Shown: positions 7,569 to 15,968 of the stretch, one piece after another
Numbering within the stretch: position 1 is the stretch's first letter
How the letters are laid out: every line of letters begins with the position of its first letter
DNA from: Candidatus Poseidoniales archaeon
GTDB taxonomy: Archaea; Thermoplasmatota; Poseidoniia; Poseidoniales; Poseidoniaceae
Length of the DNA stretch: 32,831 nt
Direction of reading: 5' to 3'
Assembly (NCBI GenBank): GCA_003602635.1
Contig: QQSJ01000112.1
Span: 1-32,831, forward strand
Position numbers and translations under genes: made by a program
The notes under the pieces: generated by a model
What the model was told of the DNA's origin: nothing
Databases searched by the model: none
The model's input: only the letters and a program-made list of their open reading frames with translations

Positions 7569-9226
7569 TCCTCCTCCCCCGCAACAAGCACCGGGCGCAG
7601 GCGGGCCAGACGAGCTGGACCTTGCACGCCCTGAGCCAACGTTTCGAGTTCCTGATCGATCGATTGGAGTTCGTCGGTGATGGCCAGAAGGGCTTCGACG
7701 TCCGCCTCTCGGGCTTGATCGGCCAAGGCTTCCATTCTTGCGTTCAGCGCCTCAAGACGAAGGCTCTGGTCTTCCGCATGATGACGGCGGCGAAGAATGG
7801 CGGATTCTGCTCCAAGGTCGATGTCGGCCATGACGTCGGCCGCGCGGAACGCATCAGGCGCGTCCAATTGCTCAACGTCCCGCACGAGGTATTGATCCCG
7901 CTCATTGGGCCTCAACAATTGATCCACACGCGGGTCACGCGTGACCTCAAGCACGGCCTTGGCAGGCTCGCTCGAACGGGGAGCGCTCTCGAGAAGCGCT
8001 TCTGCATCGGGCACGTCTGGCTCCCATGCATCGGAAAGTTCGGGCACAGGGACGGTCAGTTCCACGCCTCCGATCGCCTCTGGAACCGCCACAGCGTCCA
8101 GCGCACGTTCGATGACCGAGGTGGCGGTTTCCACATGGTCGGTCACAGGGGGAACGTGATGCAACGCCGCCTTGTCAGGGGCATGGAGATGGGCCCGGAG
8201 CCCATTGTCCAGCGACCTCCAGGTCGGGTGCGACGCGGCCAGCGTTTGGAGCACGTCGTTCTCCACCACCAAACCGTCCTGAACGACCATGGAACGCAGC
8301 GCTGCCATGCGGTCGATCGGGCCGGGTGTGGCCATCGTGGCCAGCACGCCTTCCTGCAGCACTCGGGCGAGTGGACTGGGAGCCCACGATGCAGGCGGTT
8401 GTTGGCAAACGACCACCACTTGGACGCCGAGGTTCATGGCCAAGTCGATGACGTGATGAAGACGGCGGCAACGCTCGGCGTCTTCCATCGCATGATCAAG
8501 ATCGTCCACCAGCACGCCGCTTGCAGAGGAGAGACGAGCGGCAAGGTCGGTCAATTGCGTCTCAAATTCGTGCAGCGCCATGGACGCCGGATGCCGCAGC
8601 AGCACGACGCCGCCTTGCTGCCGGCGGAGGAGGGCCTGGCCGATGGCGTGCAGCAGGTGGCTGCGGCCGGAGCCGGGAGCGCCTTGAATCACCAGCGGGT
8701 TGATCTCACCGGGATGAGCGACGGCATGGTCGGCCCATGTGCTGGCTTCGCGGTTGCTCTCCATGACCACCCATTGACGGAAGGTTTGCTTCTCGGACCA
8801 ACGAAGGCCCCACGCCCACGCTTCGGGAAACGTCGCTTGGCCCTTGTCATGGCTGGGTACCGTCCCAAGCACGCTCTGCCACAGTGGCGTGCCACGTTTG
8901 GTTTCTCCAAGGCGAGGCGAGGCGTCGCGTTCCACCTGGCTGGAGTCCTCGTGAAAGTTGGACACGTGCCCTTCGACACGACCTGACAAACGCCGAGCAA
9001 GTTCGCCTTCCAAACCCTGAGCCGCAGGCACGGAAGGTCGTGGTTTTGATGTGGGTGGGGACCAATCCTCTACCGGACGAGGCCGCGACAACACAGGGCG
9101 GTCGTCCGGCTGAGCCAAGTTGGCCATGACCCCGCTCTTGGGTGCTTGGCCTTGGGCCATGGCCTCCTCTTGACCCAAGCTCCGCCGTGCTCGACGAGCG
9201 GCCGCTCTGAGGGGGGAATCACGCAT
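7565..9226 (-). CDS. DnaA/Hda-like AAA+ ATPase with disordered N-terminus and acidic/coiled C-terminal extension
   Basis: TFRQWVVMESNREASTWADHAV...PLVIQGAPGSGRSHLLHAIGQALL (Walker A variant), GVLVDDLDHAMEDAERCRRLHHVIDLAMNLGVQVVVVCQQPPASW...PIDRMAALRSMVVQDGL; layout matches DnaA/Hda. Alternative GTG start at 9235. Confidence 0.75.
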   Translation of the reverse strand: MRDSPLRAAARRARRSLGQEEAMAQGQAPKSGVMANLAQPDDRPVLSRPRPVEDWSPPTSKPRPSVPAAQGLEGELARRLSGRVEGHVSNFHEDSSQVERDASPRLGETKRGTPLWQSVLGTVPSHDKGQATFPEAWAWGLRWSEKQTFRQWVVMESNREASTWADHAVAHPGEINPLVIQGAPGSGRSHLLHAIGQALLRRQQGGVVLLRHPASMALHEFETQLTDLAARLSSASGVLVDDLDHAMEDAERCRRLHHVIDLAMNLGVQVVVVCQQPPASWAPSPLARVLQEGVLATMATPGPIDRMAALRSMVVQDGLVVENDVLQTLAASHPTWRSLDNGLRAHLHAPDKAALHHVPPVTDHVETATSVIERALDAVAVPEAIGGVELTVPVPELSDAWEPDVPDAEALLESAPRSSEPAKAVLEVTRDPRVDQLLRPNERDQYLVRDVEQLDAPDAFRAADVMADIDLGAESAILRRRHHAEDQSLRLEALNARMEALADQAREADVEALLAITDELQSIDQELETLAQGVQGPARLARLRPVLVAGEEE

Positions 9227-10952
9227 CGGAATCACCGCCTAAGCGTCGTGTTTTACGGCCCGAACGCTTGCGTCGTGTGGGGGCATTCTTCGGAGCATTT
9301 GCTGTGGGAACGTCGTCCTTCGGGGTAAACAGACGAGCGTGCGCACCGTCCACGTCGAAGGCGTGCTGGGATCGTGCAGCGGCCTCTCGCAAGCCCTTCG
9401 CATCAGGCACGTTGACCTGATCTGAGGAAGGAGCATACCGCCGTGCCAAACGCAACGAGGTCCACATCTTTCGCCGTTCCAAGGCCGCCGGGGATGCGGC
9501 TTCGGGCCATGCTTCTGGGCGAGCCAAGGGCGGACGATGCACCTTCGGAGGCATGCTGGGAAGTTCACGCACCTCCTTCACCCCTAAGCGGGGCTTGACC
9601 GACGCTGCTGGCAGAGCCGCATCAGAAACTGGAGCGTTGCGGACCAAATCGGACGTGATGTCCGAGGCGTGACGCGCCTCGCGTTCGGGCCAAGCCGCTT
9701 CGCGGACGTCGCCTTTCGGGGGCTGGAAGGCACGCTTGCGCACGGTTCGGCGTGGGGCGGGTCGGCGGGCACGGACGCGCTGTGCAGGCCGTGGCCCGCG
9801 TGAGGCCGCAGGAAGCGGTTCTTCGCGGACCTCCTCCACTTCAACCACCGGTTCAGGGACGGGAAGGGGCTCAGGCTCAATCACCGCAACCGCGGGTGCT
9901 TCGACGATGACCGGTGCAACTTCGGGCTCGGCGACCAGGCCGGGGGCAAAGCGCTCGCGCGCGGTGGCGACCGCATCAGCATCGAAGCCGGACAGCGCAC
10001 GAAGGCTGCGCTCATCGCTTGCAAGGGCAGCGACGTCTTCGGCCTCCAACCGCGACCCATAATGGCTGAAACGGGTGAATTCTGGTGTGGTCAACACACC
10101 TTCAGCAAGGTGAACCAAGTGGACCGCGCCCCGCTCGCGGCCATGGTCCAAGACGTCGCCGAAGGACGAAGTGGCAATGTCGGGACCCATCACCACGGAG
10201 AGCAGATGCACGTCGACGCTGACGATCAGCAACGGGCGGTCACCGAGGGCCTCGGCCGGGAGGTTCAGGGCGCCTTCGTGAATCCAGAAGTGGACCGCGC
10301 CCTCAGGCACGTCTTCTGCACGCCGAGCGAGGACTAGGCTGCAGCCGCCTGCTTCCGCCCATGCTTGCGCCATGCCCTTGACCGCGTCGGGAGCAGCGGC
10401 ATGCACCACACGGACGCAACTGGGTGGCAGGTCAACCGTGTCAACACGGAGGCGGGCACGTGTACGGTCCATGGATTCGCGGACCTCTTCAGGGGCACGA
10501 ACGGTGGGTGCCATGGTCGGCAACCTCGGAGCGCGTGCGCGCCGTGGAGCAGGGATGCGTCCCTCCCACCAGCGAACGTCTTCATGCTCCACGCCGTGGG
10601 CAAAACGGCTCCCTTCGTGCATGGCCAAGGCCTCTTGGACCATGGAACCGGGGAGATGGTGGACTTCCACTTCGGTTGCACCCGAATCAAGGATTTCTCG
10701 GAACGAAGCCAAGGCTGCTTCACCGACCAAGGCCCCGTCCTCGTCCACGAGGAGAGCACCGATTGGAGCGCCTGCTGCCAAGGCCAGCACACCCGAACGA
10801 CCGTCCGCTGCGCGGGCCACGAAGCCCCCGCTCAGACCAAGGGTCGCGGCGTCTGCGAGCATCACTTCGAGCACTTCGGCGCCTCCGCGCCGAACCTCGA
10901 GCACTTCCCCGCGTGGCCAATCCAGCATCTTGCTCCTTCGTTCAGCGGCCAT
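9219..10952 (-). CDS. Hypothetical protein: folded N-terminal half plus long basic/Pro-rich disordered C-terminus; coupled to DnaA-like ATPase
   Basis: 577 aa ORF overlapping the DnaA-like gene start; LDWPRGEVLEVRRGGAEVLEVMLADAATLGLSGGFV...; C-terminal RRKRSGRKTRRLGGDSDA. ATG 10928 is an alternative start. Confidence 0.75.
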   Translation of the reverse strand: MAAERRSKMLDWPRGEVLEVRRGGAEVLEVMLADAATLGLSGGFVARAADGRSGVLALAAGAPIGALLVDEDGALVGEAALASFREILDSGATEVEVHHLPGSMVQEALAMHEGSRFAHGVEHEDVRWWEGRIPAPRRARAPRLPTMAPTVRAPEEVRESMDRTRARLRVDTVDLPPSCVRVVHAAAPDAVKGMAQAWAEAGGCSLVLARRAEDVPEGAVHFWIHEGALNLPAEALGDRPLLIVSVDVHLLSVVMGPDIATSSFGDVLDHGRERGAVHLVHLAEGVLTTPEFTRFSHYGSRLEAEDVAALASDERSLRALSGFDADAVATARERFAPGLVAEPEVAPVIVEAPAVAVIEPEPLPVPEPVVEVEEVREEPLPAASRGPRPAQRVRARRPAPRRTVRKRAFQPPKGDVREAAWPEREARHASDITSDLVRNAPVSDAALPAASVKPRLGVKEVRELPSMPPKVHRPPLARPEAWPEAASPAALERRKMWTSLRLARRYAPSSDQVNVPDAKGLREAAARSQHAFDVDGAHARLFTPKDDVPTANAPKNAPTRRKRSGRKTRRLGGDSDA

Positions 10953-10995
10953 GACGGCGTTTGAAGGTCACGTCGGTGGCAAGGGTGTGCACGGG

Positions 10996-11003
10996 AGTTT
11001 ATT
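10996..11003 (+). promoter_or_regulatory. TATA-like element (agtttatt) ~26 nt upstream of ATG 11027
   Basis: gggagtttattcccc, AT-rich core at archaeal TATA spacing. Confidence 0.5.
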
Positions 11004-11026
11004 CCCCGTCACGCCAAGGCCACGCC

Positions 11027-11428
11027 ATGCGCGAGGAGCCTGCTCCGTTGTGCGGGGATGAGCCCACCCACTTCCTGCATGGAAGGGAGGAATTCGATGC
11101 CGGGCGCTGGTGGGAAGCGCATGAGGCATGGGAGGAGGCGTGGGTGGCGATGAAAGCCCGCCATGCCGAGCCAAAGGAAATCCTGTTGATGCAAGGCCTG
11201 ATTCAATGCGCAGCACTGCTCTACAACCACCGGCGTGGCACCACCCGTGGGGTCCGCAACCAATGGGCCAAACTCCAACCAAAACTGGACGGATACCACG
11301 GCGCATGGGGCGTTGACGTGCTGGATCTTTTGACGCTCATCCGCCCCTTTGCAATGGATGCAGAGGAATGCAGCATGAGCCAAGACGGGCTGCGCCTTCC
11401 GTGGACTGGAGGTGCGCACCATGACTGA
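11027..11428 (+). CDS. DUF309-family protein
   Basis: FDAGRWWEAHEAWEEAWVAMK...ILLMQGLIQCAALLYNHRRGTTRGVRNQW matches the DUF309 signature. Confidence 0.85.
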   Translation: MREEPAPLCGDEPTHFLHGREEFDAGRWWEAHEAWEEAWVAMKARHAEPKEILLMQGLIQCAALLYNHRRGTTRGVRNQWAKLQPKLDGYHGAWGVDVLDLLTLIRPFAMDAEECSMSQDGLRLPWTGGAHHD

Positions 11429-12053
11429 GGCTCCGAGAGGCTTTCTCCTCCTCGGAAGCAACGATGTCGGTGATGAACTGGCCCGCAGCGCCACCGTCAC
11501 CGCGTACGTCGCAGGAGGGCTGGGCCTGCTCTGCGTTTTCCTGAGTTTGACCGTCGCGGGTCTGCTGCTGCCTGGACTGGTGGCCCTGCTGGTGGCCGCC
11601 CTCTCATGGTGGCGTGCTCAGCAGGCGAGGGACATCCCTTTCGCCGTCAACGCCAATCATCCTTGGGTCCTTGACGAGGCCATGGGGAAGGCGGAGGTCG
11701 CCATCCGGTCGTCTGAGATGCATTGGACGGTGCTGGGCGACGTCCGGTTGAAGCTCCACAAAGATCCGCTGTTGGGAGATCCGCTTGTGGTGGAAGATCA
11801 GGAGCCTTGGGACACCGTGGTGCGGTGGCGGCACACCTCTGATGCACGCTTGCAACGCTGGGTGGCCATCGGCAACACCGCATTGGCGCTCCGAGACGCC
11901 GTCAACGGACACGACGAAGAAGCGGAAGAACAACGCCGTCGTGCAGCAGACGACACCGAACTTCTCGAGCGAACATGGCCCAAGGAAGAGGACGCTCTTG
12001 AGGAGGGATCGGCCCTGTCACGCTGGCTGGAAACGGCGCGAGGCACGGAGTAA
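11421..12053 (+). CDS. Hypothetical membrane protein
   Basis: ATG overlapping the DUF309 stop; two adjacent TM segments then soluble domain with charged C-terminus. Confidence 0.65.
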   Translation: MTEAPRGFLLLGSNDVGDELARSATVTAYVAGGLGLLCVFLSLTVAGLLLPGLVALLVAALSWWRAQQARDIPFAVNANHPWVLDEAMGKAEVAIRSSEMHWTVLGDVRLKLHKDPLLGDPLVVEDQEPWDTVVRWRHTSDARLQRWVAIGNTALALRDAVNGHDEEAEEQRRRAADDTELLERTWPKEEDALEEGSALSRWLETARGTE

Positions 12054-12090
12054 TCAGAAGCCTACGGGCGGCTGTTTCCTTCCCTTCATG

Positions 12091-12098
12091 TTCATAAC
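12091..12098 (+). promoter_or_regulatory. TATA-like element (ttcataac) ~26 nt upstream of ATG 12121
   Basis: Same TTCATAA core as upstream of sufC, at the same spacing. Confidence 0.45.
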
Positions 12099-12120
12099 GT
12101 CATCAGCAAAGCAATCGTTC

Positions 12121-12735
12121 ATGACCGGTGCGGATTGGCGGGCTGGGCTGGAGCACCTCGGGCCCAAAGAGGCCGATTTGCTGCTGGGAACCTCGCTGTC
12201 CCGTCGCTTCGCCGGCCTCCCAATGTGGCTCAACCATCCCGCGAACGTGGCCGGATTCTACGGAATCTTGGTGTCCCTCGCCTTGCTTCTCCCGTACCGC
12301 GTCTCGTTTGGAGACGCGATTTGGTGGCCCACATGGATCTTCCACGCCTCGCTGCTGGTCGCGTCCTGCATGTTGCTTGGATTTGCGTCCCTCATCATCG
12401 CACGGTTCTCCAAGCGGGCTCCCGTGGCGCCACCGCGGACCGTTCTGTATGCCATGCCTTTCGTCGGCCTTGCGGTGCTGGGCGGGAACATCACCGAGTT
12501 GTTTTCCCTGCCACCGGCCCTCGTCTGGTTCCTTTTGTTGCTCCCCGGACCCCTGTATGTTCACCTGAGTTGGGCGCCACGCTGGCGCATGTTGTGCCGC
12601 CTTGAAGACGGAAAAGATCCCTTCGAGAACATCACCGTCGAAACCGTCGAAACCGAGACGGACATGGAGGCCATCGTCGACGACGACGACGACCTGAAGG
12701 ATGTCCTCGACACCATTCTTTCCGAAGAAGAGTAA
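12121..12735 (+). CDS. Hypothetical four-TM-like membrane protein with acidic C-terminus
   Basis: MTGADWRAGLEHLGPKEADLLLGTSLSRRF... with several hydrophobic helices and tail DDDDDLKDVLDTILSEEE. Confidence 0.65.
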   Translation: MTGADWRAGLEHLGPKEADLLLGTSLSRRFAGLPMWLNHPANVAGFYGILVSLALLLPYRVSFGDAIWWPTWIFHASLLVASCMLLGFASLIIARFSKRAPVAPPRTVLYAMPFVGLAVLGGNITELFSLPPALVWFLLLLPGPLYVHLSWAPRWRMLCRLEDGKDPFENITVETVETETDMEAIVDDDDDLKDVLDTILSEEE

Positions 12736-12738
12736 ACC

Positions 12739-13920
12739 TCAGATCAGGTTGAGCTCCGCCCCGACGCGCTCGAAGATTCGAAGCACATCGTCCAGGTCTT
12801 CACGCGTGAGTCCCGCGGACATTTGGGTCCTGACGCGGGCTTTGTCGCGCGCCACCATTGGGAACACGATGGCTCCGGCCATGACCCCTTCCTCACCGAG
12901 CGCGGCCGAAAGGGCCTTGGCCGTCTTCGAGGGGCCGCACATGACCGGGATGATGGGCGTCTCTGAGACGCCTGTGTCGAAGCCAAGGCTCTGCAGTTCG
13001 TTGCGGAAGTAAGCGGTGTTGTCCCACAAGCGCTTGTGATGCTCGGGCTCTTCCTGAAGCACCTGAATCGCAGCGCGTTGTGCGGCTGCAACACCGGGGG
13101 GTTGCGAGCCCGAAAGAAGCCACGAACGGGAGTGGTTGAGCGCGTGTTGGCGGCTCAGTTCTGAACCGGCCATGATCCCGCCCTGGACGCCGAGGGCTTT
13201 GGAGAAGGAACCGATTTCGAATTCGACCTTCCCGTGGACGTTGAAGTGGTCCACAATCCCGCGTCCACCTTCACCGAGCACGCCCTCGCCGTGACAGTCG
13301 TCGACCATGATCATCGCATCGTGTTCCTCGGCCAAGGCCACGATGTCACCGAGGGGGGCGATGTCACCGTCCATGGAGAACACGCCGTCGGTGATGATCA
13401 ACTTCCGTTCCGCCTTCTTGTTGGCGATGAGCACCTCCTCCAGCGCGCCCATGTCGTTGTGCGCATAGACCGCGCGGCTTGCCTTGGTCAAGCGAACACC
13501 GTCAATGATGGAACCGTGGTTCAATTCGTCGCTGATGATGAGGTCCTCAGCACCGCGCACCAAACTTGGAATGAGACCGACGTTGGCGGTGTAGCCTGCC
13601 GAGTAGATCAGCGCAGCCTCGGCCCGCTTGAAGGCCGCGACTTCCTTCTCGGCCTCAAGGTGGAGGTCCATCGTTCCGGCGATGGCCCGGACCGAGCCGC
13701 TTCCTGCTCCGTAGGTTTTGGTGGCCTGCACGGCGGCATCGACGACTTTTGGGTGGGTGGTCAAATTCAGGTAGTTGTTGGCGGAGAGCATGATGGTCGG
13801 CTTCCCGTCCATCCTGCACCGTGGTACGCTTGGCCCCTCGAGGGTGGGCGGCTCCCACAAGAGCGAACGCTCTGCAAGTTCATCGTACCTGGCCTGCATC
13901 CACGAAAGGTCGCCTGGCAT
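12739..13920 (-). CDS. kbl: Glycine C-acetyltransferase (2-amino-3-ketobutyrate CoA ligase) / AONS family
   Basis: SANNYLNLTTHPKVVDAA...YGAGSGSVRAIAGTMDLHLEAEKEVAAFK...DELNHGSIIDGVRL...VDDCHGEGVLGEGGRGIVDHF...EIGSFSKALGVQGG (PLP Lys). Confidence 0.9.
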   Translation of the reverse strand: MPGDLSWMQARYDELAERSLLWEPPTLEGPSVPRCRMDGKPTIMLSANNYLNLTTHPKVVDAAVQATKTYGAGSGSVRAIAGTMDLHLEAEKEVAAFKRAEAALIYSAGYTANVGLIPSLVRGAEDLIISDELNHGSIIDGVRLTKASRAVYAHNDMGALEEVLIANKKAERKLIITDGVFSMDGDIAPLGDIVALAEEHDAMIMVDDCHGEGVLGEGGRGIVDHFNVHGKVEFEIGSFSKALGVQGGIMAGSELSRQHALNHSRSWLLSGSQPPGVAAAQRAAIQVLQEEPEHHKRLWDNTAYFRNELQSLGFDTGVSETPIIPVMCGPSKTAKALSAALGEEGVMAGAIVFPMVARDKARVRTQMSAGLTREDLDDVLRIFERVGAELNLI

Positions 13921-14022
13921 GTCAATCCCATACGTGGCTGTCCGCCCGGGTTCTTGAGCATCCCGCAGGCTCCAGACCGATGCGATGCACGGCTTGAAGA
14001 GGGGGAGGCTCGCCGCAGGCCC

Positions 14023-14496
14023 GTGGACCTCTCAGGTGTGGTAGGCAGCGGCCTCGGTCGAGCTCAAGTGTTCATGGCTCAGCCGCACTACCAAGACCAG
14101 TTCCGGGCCCTGCTCGGGGCCACGGCTTGGCCTGGGACACTCAACGTGACCGTTCAAGGGAAGGACCTGGTCGAATACATCGCCCTTAGGCAACTTGCTG
14201 GCTTGGACACCCTTGACGTGGACGATGATGTACGTGCGTCGGCCAAAGGCGTGGACACCGCTGCCTTTCCGCTCCACCGCATCCGAGGCTTCCTCCGGGA
14301 CGGCGTTTCCTTTGGTGGAGCCAGCGCCTTCCTCGCAATCATGACGGTGGATGACCAATCCGTCCCCTGCGCCGTCTTGATCCCGGACCTGACCCGGCAC
14401 ATCGACGTGGTTGAACTCATCTCCACGGAGTTCCTCCGCGAGCGATTGGACCTCGAAGACGGAGACCGCGTCACCTTGGCGTTGTCCACGTCATGA
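14023..14496 (+). CDS. ribK: Archaeal CTP-dependent riboflavin kinase
   Basis: VDLSGVVGSGLGRAQVFMAQPHYQDQFRALLGATAWPGTLNVTV...CAVLIPDLTRHIDVVELISTEFLRERLDLEDGDRVTLAL matches the DUF120/RibK pattern; GTG 14023 favoured, TTG 13954 possible. Confidence 0.85.
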   Translation: MDLSGVVGSGLGRAQVFMAQPHYQDQFRALLGATAWPGTLNVTVQGKDLVEYIALRQLAGLDTLDVDDDVRASAKGVDTAAFPLHRIRGFLRDGVSFGGASAFLAIMTVDDQSVPCAVLIPDLTRHIDVVELISTEFLRERLDLEDGDRVTLALSTS

Positions 14497-15390
14497 CCAA
14501 TGCAGCCGACCCAACGCCGACCATTCGTGGTGAAGCAGGGCTTCGATTTCCGCTGATGCGGCCGCTCCCCATCGCCGTCGCATCGTGCGTTCTGCTCCTT
14601 CTGCACGGGTTGGTGGCGCTTGCCATGTCATGGTGCGCTCAGGACCAGTGGTGGCGGGAAGGGCTTCCCAGACCACGTCCCACAACACAAGCCACTCCGC
14701 GGGAGCCACGCCGAAGTCGACAGGGAGGTCGGGCCGCTGAAGGGCCTCGTCCACCTGTTCGTAGGTGAGCCGCCCGAGTTCGAGTTGGTGCACGGCCATG
14801 GCGATGCGGCGAACTTGGTTCCAAAGGAAGGAGTGCCCCACGATCTCGAAACCGACGATCCGCCCTCCAACCGTCCACGGTGACGCAGAAACCACGGTCC
14901 GTATCGGGTTCTTTCCCTCTTCCATGCGCGCAAAATTTCGCACGTCATGGGTTCCAACAAAGAGGTCCAAATGGCGCTGGAAGCGGTCCATGTCGTCGGC
15001 CCACCACCCTTCCATGCCCTCCATGCGGTATCGGTAGACACGGTGATCGGCCAAGCGAGGGTTCCACCCTGCCGGAACTTCGGTGGCGTCGAGCACGGCG
15101 AGGTGGTCTGGAAGACGGTCGGCCATGGCCCGAACCAACTTCCGGTCTCCGATTTTCTCGTACAAATCACGGTCAAGGGTGAGCAAACCCCCGTTGCGAC
15201 GAACGTTGACGCCTGCGTCCGTCCTGCTTCCGAGGATCATGGTGTGTTCGTCGTCCTTCCACCAGCCAAGCGACCGCAGCACACGCTGGAGTTCGCCTTG
15301 GACGGTGACCACGTCGGGTTGAATTTGGCTGCCATGGAAGGCATCGCCAAGGTACCCGACGCGCAGGGCCAGATGGACGAGTTCGCCCAT
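14491..15390 (-). CDS. truA: tRNA pseudouridine synthase A
   Basis: LRVGYLGDAFHGSQIQPDVVTVQGELQRVL, catalytic GSRTDAGV, FVGTHDVRNFARME, HSFLWNQVRRI. Confidence 0.93.
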   Translation of the reverse strand: MGELVHLALRVGYLGDAFHGSQIQPDVVTVQGELQRVLRSLGWWKDDEHTMILGSRTDAGVNVRRNGGLLTLDRDLYEKIGDRKLVRAMADRLPDHLAVLDATEVPAGWNPRLADHRVYRYRMEGMEGWWADDMDRFQRHLDLFVGTHDVRNFARMEEGKNPIRTVVSASPWTVGGRIVGFEIVGHSFLWNQVRRIAMAVHQLELGRLTYEQVDEALQRPDLPVDFGVAPAEWLVLWDVVWEALPATTGPERTMTWQAPPTRAEGAERTMRRRWGAAASAEIEALLHHEWSALGRLHWS

Positions 15391-15402
15391 CCTGAAACAA
15401 CC

Positions 15403-15918
15403 TCAGGCGTCTTCGAGGATACCCTTGACGTCCTCAGCGGAAAAGCCCAGTCCACCGATGGACCACAACAGGGCCTGCTTCAGCCAAGGTTGGCTGATGT
15501 CCGAGGTGCGCTCAGGGTCAACGACCTCAATGCGATCCACGAGGTTTCGTGCCGCGTTGTAGAGACGGTCGTCGTACGGGATGTCCGCCATCTCAAGTCG
15601 GGTGGCGTAGCGCTGGAACTCCTTCACGGCCTGAGGAATGCGGTTGCATTCCAAGGCGAAATCGGCGAAGTCAGCGATGTATTCGTCGTTTTCTTCGTCG
15701 AGCTGCATGGCCTTCTTGTACGCCATCATGATCTTTCCACCGGGGATGACGTCGTCCTGCGCGTCCATGTTCAGCATGTTCGCGAACTCGGCGTAGGTGT
15801 GGTGAACGGCCGCCTCGTTGCGGTGTTGGCCGCGCAGGGCATCGAGCATTTCCACGGCGCCTTCGAGGTCACCTTCAGCGAACTTGTCTAGGGCGGGTCG
15901 AAGCAGGTCGTCGGACAT
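15403..15918 (-). CDS. Hypothetical helical-repeat (TPR-like) protein
   Basis: MSDDLLRPALDKFAEGDLEGAVEMLDALRGQHRNEAAVHHTYAEFANML...; helical repeat character. Confidence 0.65.
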   Translation of the reverse strand: MSDDLLRPALDKFAEGDLEGAVEMLDALRGQHRNEAAVHHTYAEFANMLNMDAQDDVIPGGKIMMAYKKAMQLDEENDEYIADFADFALECNRIPQAVKEFQRYATRLEMADIPYDDRLYNAARNLVDRIEVVDPERTSDISQPWLKQALLWSIGGLGFSAEDVKGILEDA

Positions 15919-15968
15919 GGTGGGGCCTCCGTCCCGACGGGGCGGGACCTGCTCTTCAAGGCCTCGGC

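Noticed and set aside
7553-8986. 477 aa plus-strand ORF opposite the DnaA-like ATPase
   Set aside because: Antisense shadow ORF with no recognisable motifs; opposite strand has clear AAA+ motifs.
13234-14022. N-terminal extension of the ribK ORF
   Set aside because: Antisense to kbl; the RibK domain begins near 14023, so the extension is just open frame.
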